This document shows positions 25,647 to 33,455 of a DNA stretch of 58,973 bases, piece by piece; within the stretch, counting starts at the first letter, position 1; each line of letters begins with the position of its first letter. The DNA lies in NCBI GenBank assembly GCA_945913255.1, contig CAMEDC010000012.1, forward strand, positions 1 to 58,973, read 5' to 3'. The DNA is from an uncultured Lachnospiraceae bacterium. GTDB taxonomy: Bacteria; Bacillota; Clostridia; Lachnospirales; Lachnospiraceae. Both the position numbers and the translations under genes were made by a program. The notes beneath the pieces are model-generated. The model had not been told where the DNA came from. It saw only the letters and a program-made list of their open reading frames with translations, and did no database searches.

Positions 25647-26225
25647 ATGTCAAACTTATCAATAAACGGTTACGGTATGTATAATAACAATCTGTACAAT
25701 GGCGGATACATCTCCGGTTCGGCACAGGCAGGAAAAAATATATCCACCTCCGGTAAACAGGATGAAGCCTACCCAGTACCCGGCAGACAGGAGAACGCTT
25801 TTGCCATCCCGGGCAGGCAGGAGAAAGAGGAAAAGGAACGCAAGGAGCGTCTGGGCATCAAAGACCCCACCGAGGAATGTCAGACCTGCAAAAACCGGAA
25901 ATATCAGGATGGTTCTGACGAGATGGTTTCCTTTAAAAGTGCCGCCCATATTTCCCCCGAAAGCGCTGCTTCCGCAGTCCGGGCTCATGAGCAGGAGCAT
26001 GTCTCCAACGCCTACAAAAAAGCTGCCACAGGAAACGGGAAAGTGATTTCCGCTTCCGTTTCCATCCATACGGCTGTATGCCCCGAATGCGGCAGGACAT
26101 ATGTGTCCGGCGGCACTACGCATACGCAGATTAAGTATTATAATGAAGACAATCCCTATCAGAAGGATTTAAAGCTTGCCGACCAGACCAAATACAGCGG
26201 CATGCATACAGATTATGCAGTATAG
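25647..26225 (+). CDS. SprA-related putative metalloprotease
   Basis: A 192-residue protein. The Asn/Tyr/Gly-rich N-terminus and a charged linker (KEEKERKERLG) lead into a conserved block: CQTC at 78-81, KYQDGSDEMVSFKSAAHISPE, then HEQEH at 114-118, a zincin HExxH motif. A second knuckle CPEC lies at 145-148. This order (CxxC, then HExxH within AAVxAHExEHV) matches the SprA-related putative metalloprotease family. There is no obvious signal peptide. The start is the ATG after GGGAGGAGG; a frame extending 39 codons upstream overlaps the previous gene and is not used. Substrate unknown. Confidence 0.8.
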   Translation: MSNLSINGYGMYNNNLYNGGYISGSAQAGKNISTSGKQDEAYPVPGRQENAFAIPGRQEKEEKERKERLGIKDPTEECQTCKNRKYQDGSDEMVSFKSAAHISPESAASAVRAHEQEHVSNAYKKAATGNGKVISASVSIHTAVCPECGRTYVSGGTTHTQIKYYNEDNPYQKDLKLADQTKYSGMHTDYAV

Positions 26226-26237
26226 GAGTAAACTTTC

Positions 26238-26999
26238 ATGAAGCAATATGCCAAAAGTTATGAACTGAAAAATAAGGCAAAGGACAAATTGGGCGGAAAG
26301 TATGGATCTGCAATCCTTGTCTCCTTTTTGGGGACATTGATACCTGGTACCATTCGTATGTTTGTCAACATGCTCTTTTCCCCTTTTATGCCGACTGTCG
26401 CTGCAATCGGGAATCCGGCGGCTCTGATTCCCTCCTATCTTTTTTCCATGATTTTATCCCTGATTCTTTCCATTGTTCTTGGGATTTTTAATGTGGGAAT
26501 CGCATTGTCCTTCCTGAATATGTCCTGCGGTCAGCCATATAGTGTCAGAGATTTGTTCTATGGTTTTCGGAACGACTGGCGAAAGGCTCTGACCCTGTCC
26601 GGCGTGATTGCTTTTGTAAACGCTGTCTGCCTGTTTCCCTATCAATACATGCTGGATTACTTTCTGCTTTGCAGGCAGGAAGTCTGGCTCTACGGCGCAG
26701 CAATTGCCATGGTAATCGGACTCTGTATCTACATTCCCATCACCCTGAATCTTTCTCTGTCCTATTACCTGATGCTGGATTTCCCGGATAAGAATGCCGT
26801 TGAAATACTAAAGCTGAGTATCCATATTATGAAGGGACATAAAAAACGTCTCTTCTATATCCAGATGAGCTTCATTCCGATGATGCTTCTTTGCGTATGT
26901 ACACTCTATATTGGTTTTCTGTGGCTGATGCCTTATATGTATATGACAGAAACCTGTTTCTTCCTGGATATCATGAATCCGAAGGAGACGGAAACCTGA
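26238..26999 (+). CDS. DUF975 family membrane protein
   Basis: A 253-residue protein with about six hydrophobic helices. The N-terminus KSYELKNKAKDKLGGKYGSAI is the typical DUF975 opening (ELK..AR..L.G.y), and the end LFYIQMSFIPMMLLCVCTLYIGFLWLMPYMYMTETCFFLDI is also family-like. Function unknown; integral membrane. It lies 12 bp after the SprA-like gene with TAGGAG upstream, and a strong terminator follows. Confidence 0.85.
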   Translation: MKQYAKSYELKNKAKDKLGGKYGSAILVSFLGTLIPGTIRMFVNMLFSPFMPTVAAIGNPAALIPSYLFSMILSLILSIVLGIFNVGIALSFLNMSCGQPYSVRDLFYGFRNDWRKALTLSGVIAFVNAVCLFPYQYMLDYFLLCRQEVWLYGAAIAMVIGLCIYIPITLNLSLSYYLMLDFPDKNAVEILKLSIHIMKGHKKRLFYIQMSFIPMMLLCVCTLYIGFLWLMPYMYMTETCFFLDIMNPKETET

Positions 27000-27037
27000 A
27001 GCCAAGCGGCATATCAATGAAAAGCCTGCAATAGAAA

Positions 27038-27071
27038 AGCCCGGGAATTGATGCTTCCCGGGCTTCTTTTT
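27038..27071 (+). terminator. Intrinsic terminator between DUF975 and prfB
   Basis: A 10-bp GC-rich stem AGCCCGGGAA / TTCCCGGGCT with a 7-nt loop, followed by TCTTTTTG. It ends the rightward operon; the minus strand also has a short T run and may serve prfB. Confidence 0.9.
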
Positions 27072-27112
27072 GCTCCTGATTATGCTTACGTCTCAGCGAT
27101 AATGCTTACATA

Positions 27113-28241
27113 TTACTGATTCTCTGTAGCATTATCTTTTGTGTTGATCCATTTTAAATATCCGTTGATAAACGGGTCAAGCGCACCATCCAGCACTGCA
27201 TCCGCATTTCCCGTCTCCACATCGGTTCTCAAATCCTTTACCAGTTTATAGGGCTGTAAGACATAAGAACGAATCTGGTTCCCCCAGGCAATATCCTTTA
27301 CTTCACCGCGGATATCGGAAAGCTTTTCCACATTTGCCTCCTGCTTCAACAGGTACAACTTGGCTTTCAACATCTGCATTGCCTTGTCTTTATTCTGGAA
27401 CTGACTTCTCTCATTCTGGCACTGTACCACGGTTCCCGTAGGAATATGGGTGATACGGATTGCCGAAGAGGTCTTATTGATATGCTGGCCACCGGCACCG
27501 CTGCTTCGGTAGGTGTCGATTCTCAAATCCTTTTCATCAATCTCCACATCCAGATCTTCCTCAATATCGGGCATGACATCCAGAGAAACAAATGAGGTCT
27601 GTCGCTTTCCCTGCGCATTGAAGGGAGAGATACGCACCAGCCTGTGCACACCCTTTTCGGATTTCAGATAGCCATAGGCGTTCAATCCATTGACCTGGAA
27701 GGTCACCGACTTGATACCGGCCTCATCACCGTCCAGATAGTCCAGCACCTCCACTTCAAACCCTTTACGCTCTGCCCAGCGGGTATACATACGATACAGC
27801 ATACTGCACCAGTCGCAGCTCTCGGTACCACCGGCTCCGGCATTCAGCTTCAGAATGGCATTGTTCTTATCATACTCTCCTGAGAGCAGGGTTCCAATAC
27901 GCAATTCCTCAAATTTTGCAACAAAATCATCCAGTTCACCGCGGATTTCCGCCACCATGGAATCATCGTTTTCTTCGTAGCCCATTTCAATCAGAGTCAG
28001 GATATCATCATACTGCGTGAACAGACCATTGCACTCTTCCACGGTATCCTTCAGATTCTTCAATTCCTTCATTTTTGCATTGGAACGGTCAGGATCATCC
28101 CAGAAGCCGGGAGCCTCCATCTCCATTTCCAGCTCTTCTATTCGCTTTGACTTGTTAGCGAGGTCAAAGTGAATCCCTCACTTCCGCTAAAGGTGTTTCA
28201 TAGGTCAGAATTTCTGTTTTCATCTGGTCAAGTTCTACCAC
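27113..28241 (-). CDS. prfB: Peptide chain release factor 2, expressed by +1 programmed frameshift
   Basis: RF2 of about 375 residues, read in two frames. Frame one starts at GTG 28241 (MVELDQMKTEILTYETPLAEVRDSL) and hits an in-frame TGA after 25 codons. The +1 frame continues DLANKSKRIEEL to the end. The frame-two part carries the stop-recognition tripeptide SPF (VRISPFNA) and the peptidyl-hydrolysis GGQ (SGAGGQHINKTSSA). RF2 ends translation at UAA and UGA. A frame starting at 28126 alone would lack the N-terminal domain and is not the real gene. It is preceded by a structured repeat in the secA-prfB gap, so co-transcription with secA is uncertain. Confidence 0.95.
28164..28180 (-). promoter_or_regulatory. 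prfB: prfB +1 frameshift signal
   Basis: Minus strand: GAGGGATTCACTTTGAC. The CTT-TGA-C slippery site (CTT 28167-28169, TGA 28164-28166) is preceded by an internal Shine-Dalgarno-like GAGGG. This is the classic autoregulatory RF2 arrangement: low RF2 makes ribosomes pause at UGA and shift by +1. Confidence 0.95.
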
Positions 28242-28281
28242 TTCGCGTCACCCACTTTCTTTTTGATATAATTTACATTTA

Positions 28282-28428
28282 CAACCGGGAAAGCAAGCGA
28301 TATTCTTACTTTCGACTGTGCGAGATGTCGGTGCTTAACGAGCGTATTCTGCTCGTTTATGTATCCGTTACATCGAGCCTCAAGCGAAAGCGCGTCGAAA
28401 ATAAGAATATCACTTGATAAGCCCGGTG
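28282..28428. repeat. MITE-like element with 35-bp imperfect terminal inverted repeats
   Basis: The left arm 28282-28316 and the right arm 28394-28428 are inverted repeats sharing CCGGG at the outer end and GATATTCTTA and TTTCGAC at the inner end. The 147-bp element also holds a central hairpin AACGAGC / GCTCGTT (337-343 and 351-357 past 28000). It fills most of the secA-prfB gap. It could be a non-autonomous mobile element or a large RNA hairpin; no open frame in it looks real. Confidence 0.8.
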
Positions 28429-28462
28429 TCACTTGTCAATTACTGATTCCCTTCACGCCTTT

Positions 28463-31030
28463 TTACGCTTTGCGCCCACAGCACTGCTTATATTTCTTTC
28501 CGCTTCCGCAGGGGCAGGGATCATTGGGATAAATCTTTGCATTCTCGCGCTTCACAGGCCCCTTAGGTGCACTGTCATCCTTGTTGGTTCCGGTCACCTT
28601 TGCCACCTGTTCACGCTCCACCTTCTGCTCCACACGGATGTGGAACAGCAGACGCACTGTCTCTTCCTTAATGTTCTGTGTCATCTCATCGAACATATTA
28701 TAACCGCTCATCTTATATTCAACCAGCGGGTCACGCTGTCCATAAGCCTGCAGGCCGATACCCTGACGCAGCTGCTCCATATCATCGATGTGATCCATCC
28801 ACTTTCTGTCGATTACCTTCAGCAGAATCACGCGCTCCAGTTCACGGATTGCCTCTGAATTGGGGAACTCTGCTTCCTTGCTCTCGTAAAGCTTCACAGC
28901 CTCTTCCTTCAGCTGCTGCTTCAGGCTATTCTTCTTTGGCTTCTTCACTCTCTCCGGTGTAACAGGCTCCAGCGGAATGGTCGGAATCAGCAGCGTATTC
29001 AGCTCATTGAAATTCCAATCCTCCACCTCTGAATCATCATTGATACTGATATCCACACAGTTTTCGGTAATATCCGTAATCATTTTGTAGATGAAATCTC
29101 TCATGCTCTCGCCATTCAAGACACGGCGGCGCTCCTCGTAGATAATCTCTCTCTGCTCACTCATGACACGGTCATACTCCAGCAAATTCTTACGAATACC
29201 GAAGTTGTTGTTCTCAATCTTCTTCTGGGCAGACTCGATGGCATTCGTCAGCGCCTTATGCTCAATCTCCTGTCCCTCAGGAATTCCCATTGCATTAAAC
29301 ATGGAAATCAGTCTCTCGGAACCGAATAATCTCATCAAATCATCCTGCAGGGAAATGTAGAACTTGGATTCACCGGGATCTCCCTGACGACCGGAACGAC
29401 CGCGCAGCTGATTATCAATACGTCTGGATTCATGACGTTCCGTACCGATAATCTTCAGACCTCCGGCTGCTCTCGCCTCATCGTCCAGCTTGATATCCGT
29501 ACCACGACCTGCCATGTTGGTGGCAATGGTAACCGCACCATGGACACCGGCATCCGCAACGATTTCTGCCTCCAGCTCATGGAACTTCGCATTCAGAACC
29601 TTATGCTGAATGCCGCGCTTTGTCAGCATCCGGCTCAGTTCCTCACTGGCCTCGATGGTAATCGTACCGACCAGAACAGGTTGTCCCTTTGCATGTGCTT
29701 CCTCCACCGCATTCACAATGGCATTCAGTTTTTCCGCTTTCGTTTTATATACCGCATCCTGCAGATCCTTACGGATAACGGGACGATTCGTGGGAATCTC
29801 CACTACATCCATACCGTAAATCTCACGGAACTCTTTCTCCTCGGTCAACGCCGTACCGGTCATACCGCACTTCTTGTCAAACAGGTTAAAGAAGTTCTGG
29901 AAGGTAATTGTGGCAAGCGTCTTGCTCTCTCTCTTGACCTTCACATGCTCTTTTGCTTCAATTGCCTGGTGCAGGCCATCGGAGTAACGACGTCCCGGCA
30001 TGATACGTCCGGTAAACTCGTCCACAATCAGCACCTGGTCATCCTTCACCACATAATCCTGATCGCGGAACATCAGATTGTGAGCACGCAATGCCAAAAT
30101 AATCGTATGTTGGATTTCCAGATTCTCCGGGTCGGCAAAGTTATCAATATGGAAGAATTCCTCCACCTTTTTCACGCCGGCCTCGGTCAGGTTGATTACC
30201 TTATCTTTCTCGTTTACGATAAAGTCACCGGTTTCCTCCTGCACAACACCCATGATGGCATCCATCTTCGTCAGTTCCTGCATATCCTCGCCGCGGTGCA
30301 TCCTTCTTGCGAGCAGGTCACACATCTCATAGAGTGCAGTGGATTTTCCGCTCTGTCCGGAAATAATCAAAGGAGTTCGCGCTTCATCAATCAGAACAGA
30401 GTCCACCTCATCGATGATACAGTAGTGTAAATCCCTCAGCACAAGCTGTTCCTTATAAATTACCATGTTGTCACGCAAATAATCAAAGCCCAGCTCATTG
30501 TTGGTCACATAAGTAATATCACAGTTATATGCCTTCTGACGTTCCTCACTCGTCATGCTGTTTAAGACAACGCCAACGGTCAGGCCCAGGAACTCATGTA
30601 CCTGTCCCATCCATTCCGCATCACGCTTTGCCAGATAGTCGTTGACCGTAACGATATGAACACCCTTTCCCTCCAGTGCATTCAGATATGCAGGTGCCGT
30701 TGATACAAGGGTCTTACCTTCACCGGTACGCATCTCAGCAATACGTCCCTGATGCAGTATGATACCGCCAATCAGCTGAACCCGGTAGTGCTCCATATTC
30801 AAAACTCTCTTTGCAGCCTCACGCACAGTGGCAAATGCTTCCGGGAGTAAATCGTCCAGCGTCTCGCCCTCTGCCAGCCTCTTTTTGTATTCCGCAGTCT
30901 TGCCCTTCAGTTCCTCATCGGACAGCGCCTGCATGACAGGACGCAGTTCATCGATTTTGTCCACCAACGGCATGATACGCTTCAATTCTCTCTCGCTGTG
31001 TGTTCCAAAAATCTTATCAACAATTTTCAC
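28463..31030 (-). CDS. secA: Protein translocase ATPase SecA
   Basis: An 855-residue SecA, the motor that drives preproteins through SecYEG. It has GEGKT at 103-107 (Walker A), the [19 protein letters not shown] segment, [12 protein letters not shown], and the [21 protein letters not shown] helicase motif VI. The C-terminal zinc SEC-C motif is [13 protein letters not shown]. Length is normal. The start is GTG with only a moderate GGAAA site. It is preceded by its own promoter. Confidence 0.98.
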   Translation of the reverse strand: MKIVDKIFGTHSERELKRIMPLVDKIDELRPVMQALSDEELKGKTAEYKKRLAEGETLDDLLPEAFATVREAAKRVLNMEHYRVQLIGGIILHQGRIAEMRTGEGKTLVSTAPAYLNALEGKGVHIVTVNDYLAKRDAEWMGQVHEFLGLTVGVVLNSMTSEERQKAYNCDITYVTNNELGFDYLRDNMVIYKEQLVLRDLHYCIIDEVDSVLIDEARTPLIISGQSGKSTALYEMCDLLARRMHRGEDMQELTKMDAIMGVVQEETGDFIVNEKDKVINLTEAGVKKVEEFFHIDNFADPENLEIQHTIILALRAHNLMFRDQDYVVKDDQVLIVDEFTGRIMPGRRYSDGLHQAIEAKEHVKVKRESKTLATITFQNFFNLFDKKCGMTGTALTEEKEFREIYGMDVVEIPTNRPVIRKDLQDAVYKTKAEKLNAIVNAVEEAHAKGQPVLVGTITIEASEELSRMLTKRGIQHKVLNAKFHELEAEIVADAGVHGAVTIATNMAGRGTDIKLDDEARAAGGLKIIGTERHESRRIDNQLRGRSGRQGDPGESKFYISLQDDLMRLFGSERLISMFNAMGIPEGQEIEHKALTNAIESAQKKIENNNFGIRKNLLEYDRVMSEQREIIYEERRRVLNGESMRDFIYKMITDITENCVDISINDDSEVEDWNFNELNTLLIPTIPLEPVTPERVKKPKKNSLKQQLKEEAVKLYESKEAEFPNSEAIRELERVILLKVIDRKWMDHIDDMEQLRQGIGLQAYGQRDPLVEYKMSGYNMFDEMTQNIKEETVRLLFHIRVEQKVEREQVAKVTGTNKDDSAPKGPVKRENAKIYPNDPCPCGSGKKYKQCCGRKA

Positions 31031-31116
31031 GCGATTTCCATACCTTTCCGTAACCCGCCAGTCCTGTTCCTTATTTCAAACTGTCAGGTACTATGTTTCA
31101 TAAAAAGCCAATGTAT

Positions 31117-31145
31117 ATTGTAACAGAATTTACCTGCAGATTCAA
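31117..31145 (-). promoter_or_regulatory. Promoter of secA
   Basis: Minus strand: -35 TTGAAT (31140-31145), 17-bp spacer, -10 TACAAT (31117-31122), about 87 bp upstream of the secA start. It is back to back with the PME promoter. Confidence 0.65.
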
Positions 31146-31195
31146 CACTTAGCTGTCTACAAGAACTGAACATTTTGTAAACTCCCGGTTAAAAA

Positions 31196-31224
31196 TTGAC
31201 ATTCAATTGGCAAAACAGTATAAT
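31196..31224 (+). promoter_or_regulatory. Consensus promoter of the pectin methylesterase gene
   Basis: A perfect -35 TTGACA (31196-31201), 17-bp spacer and perfect -10 TATAAT (31219-31224), 32 bp upstream of the PME ATG. No clear operator overlaps it. Confidence 0.9.
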
Positions 31225-31255
31225 TTTCTTATCAGAAGGAAGGGGCTAAACTACT

Positions 31256-32308
31256 ATGAATCAGACAAAAGAAACGCAACATCTCTACATTAATCTACCC
31301 GGAAAAACGCCTTGTTTTTCCACCATTCAGGAGGCGCTCGACAGTGTTCCCTATGAAGCAAAGGATGCGGTCTATCCGGCACCCAAAGAAGATATTACTC
31401 CTGTCATTCTCCACATCGGCAAGGGCGTTTACCGGGAATGCCTCACTGTGACCCGTCCGAATGTCACCTTCCTGGGCGAAGGCGAAAAGCGTGAGGATGT
31501 GGTACTGGTATACGGTTATTACGGCAGGGAAATGATGCCGGATGGGATTAAGAGAGGCACCTTCCGCACCGCCACCGTCCGGATTGCCGCTCAGGATTTT
31601 ACCGCAAAGCATCTGACCTTCCAGAACGATGCAGGCTACGGTTATAAAGTGGGGCAGGCACTGGCACTGTATGTGGATGGCGACAGATGTTATTTTGAAG
31701 ACTGTGCCCTGCTGGGCAGCCAGGATACCCTGTTTACCGCTCCGCTGCCTCCAAAGGAAGTGGAACCCGGCGGATTCAGAGGACCCGGAGAGTTCAAGCC
31801 CCGCACCATGGGACGCCACTGCTTCAAAAACTGTTACATTCAGGGAGACGTGGACTTTATCTTCGGCGGTGCTGTCAGCTGGTTTGAAGACTGTGTCATC
31901 TTTTCCAAATATCCGGAAGGCAAGGAGGACACAGAGAATTTCAATCCCGGAATGGTAGTCAGCTACATCACGGCAGCATCCACACCCGAAAGCGAAAAAT
32001 ACGGATATGTGCTGAAAAACTGCAAGCTGGACAGTGATTGTCCTCCGCAGACCGTTATGCTGGGCCGCCCCTGGCGGGAGTTTGCGAAAACCGTTTATCT
32101 TCACTGTGAACTCGGCGAGCATATTCACCCCCTGGGCTGGATGGACTGGGGCAAGCCTCACGGTCATTTCTATTACGGAGAATATGATTCCTACGGTCCC
32201 GGTGCAAGCCCTGAGACTAGAGCGGATTTCTCCCATCAGCTGACTGCAGAGGAAGCTTCGGAATACACAATGGAAAATGTTCTGAAAGACTGGAAGCCGG
32301 GAATTTAA
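31256..32308 (+). CDS. Pectin methylesterase (CE8)
   Basis: A 350-residue right-handed beta-helix enzyme that removes methyl esters from homogalacturonan. Active-site residues are visible: Gln134 (GQALALY), Gln156 and the acid/base Asp157 (GSQDTLF), the nucleophile Asp200 (GDVDFIFG) and Arg in MLGRPWRE. There is no signal peptide, so it should be cytoplasmic and act on imported methylated oligogalacturonides. It has its own consensus promoter and converges with an AraC-type regulator; the two stops overlap by 4 bp. Downstream products would feed the GH28 and Uxa steps encoded 13-22 kb to the right. Confidence 0.95.
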   Translation: MNQTKETQHLYINLPGKTPCFSTIQEALDSVPYEAKDAVYPAPKEDITPVILHIGKGVYRECLTVTRPNVTFLGEGEKREDVVLVYGYYGREMMPDGIKRGTFRTATVRIAAQDFTAKHLTFQNDAGYGYKVGQALALYVDGDRCYFEDCALLGSQDTLFTAPLPPKEVEPGGFRGPGEFKPRTMGRHCFKNCYIQGDVDFIFGGAVSWFEDCVIFSKYPEGKEDTENFNPGMVVSYITAASTPESEKYGYVLKNCKLDSDCPPQTVMLGRPWREFAKTVYLHCELGEHIHPLGWMDWGKPHGHFYYGEYDSYGPGASPETRADFSHQLTAEEASEYTMENVLKDWKPGI

Positions 32309-33207
32309 TCCCGGTTTCTCCTGTATTCTCTGGGGGAACATCCCGCCACGTTGCGAAACTGTCTGTTAAAATTGGAAAGATTGTTGTATCCGCAATTGTA
32401 AGCAATATCCGATATGGATGTGGTCGTATCCGTCAGCATTCGGCAGGCAGCATTGATTCTCAGTTGCGCCAGATATTCTATGGCGCCAATCCCTGCAGCC
32501 TTCTTAAAGCAGCTCATAAAATAACTTTTGCTTAAGTGAACAAGTTCGGCAAGCATTTCTATGGAAATGGCTTCTCGGAAATTTTCCACCATAAATTCAA
32601 GGGCAGGGCGTATCATTTCCGTGTAGCTGACACTGCTCTCTTCTTTCATTTCCTGTCCCACACAGGGAAGCAAAGCAAAAAAGCGGAGCAGATCACTTTT
32701 TAGGAGTAAATCCTCTCGGGGAGAACGTTCCTGTACCTGCAACTCTTCATTGCTTCGATTCGCAGAATCAAACTGCGAGAATATCCTATCTGCTGTCTCT
32801 GTCAATTCTCTGTAATTCTCTACCCCGGGACAGACTAACACGATAGGACGAATACTCCCCTTCGCCATGGGTCTGAGATATTCCACGGCGCATCGGTCAT
32901 TCCCGTCCGCACCGAGCATTGCCGGGCTGAACACCAGGGCCTGATAAATCAATTCTTCTCCTTCAAAGGGATATGCGGCATGCAGCGTATCCGGCGGCAG
33001 AACCAGTAAATCTCCCTCTCCGGCCACCACCTTTTCATCCTGACAGATAAACTCTCCCCTTCCCTTCAAAATTCGGTTTATCTCAAATTCATCGTGCCAG
33101 TGCAGGGGAACATTTCTGATTTCCTCCGGTATTCTGCACTCATAGATACTGAATGGTATATAAGCCGTACTGTGCCTTCGATTCTCCCAGGTTTCTCTTG
33201 CAGGCAT
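32305..33207 (-). CDS. AraC family transcriptional regulator
   Basis: A 300-residue regulator. The N-terminal cupin sensor has LHWHDEFEINRILKGRGEF and GEGDLLVLPPDTLHAA. The C-terminal double helix-turn-helix has VHLSKSYFMSCFKKAAGIGAIEYLAQLRINAACRML and ISDIAYNCGYNNLSNFNRQFRNVAGCSPREYR. It is divergent from the GH31 gene and convergent with PME, so it most likely senses a pectin- or xyloglucan-derived sugar and controls one or both. GGAGG lies 5 nt before the ATG. Confidence 0.92.
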   Translation of the reverse strand: MPARETWENRRHSTAYIPFSIYECRIPEEIRNVPLHWHDEFEINRILKGRGEFICQDEKVVAGEGDLLVLPPDTLHAAYPFEGEELIYQALVFSPAMLGADGNDRCAVEYLRPMAKGSIRPIVLVCPGVENYRELTETADRIFSQFDSANRSNEELQVQERSPREDLLLKSDLLRFFALLPCVGQEMKEESSVSYTEMIRPALEFMVENFREAISIEMLAELVHLSKSYFMSCFKKAAGIGAIEYLAQLRINAACRMLTDTTTSISDIAYNCGYNNLSNFNRQFRNVAGCSPREYRRNRD

Positions 33208-33263
33208 GCCTTCCTCCTCTATTTAGCCTCCGATGCAGGTTTACTTATAATCATAGTGCCTAA

Positions 33264-33425
33264 ATTAGAATTCTGGAACTCTTTTGTTTTCTAATCATAC
33301 TATAGTATCATTTATTCATAGTAGTTTTGTAGATTAATTCCATTGGTTAGTAGTATTCTATCATAAAAGAACTTCAAGTAGCAAGATTTAGATTATGGAA
33401 CACAATTCCGAAAAGGAATTCTAAT
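33264..33425. promoter_or_regulatory. AraC-GH31 divergent control region with inverted TTAGAATTC sites
   Basis: The 248-bp gap between the divergent genes has ATTAGAATTC at 33264-33273 and its inverse GAATTCTAAT at 33416-33425, one near each gene. The second is next to a small palindrome AATTCCGAAAAGGAATT (33404-33420). These are candidate operators, perhaps for the AraC regulator. I could not place a convincing -35/-10 pair. Confidence 0.4.
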
Positions 33426-33455
33426 AAACTATCTATAAATAAAAGGAGAGACGTT

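Noticed and set aside
28235..28432. 65-codon minus-strand frame upstream of prfB
   Set aside because: It lies inside the inverted-repeat element and resembles no protein.
29432..30430. 332-codon plus-strand frame opposite secA
   Set aside because: Antisense of conserved SecA motor domains.
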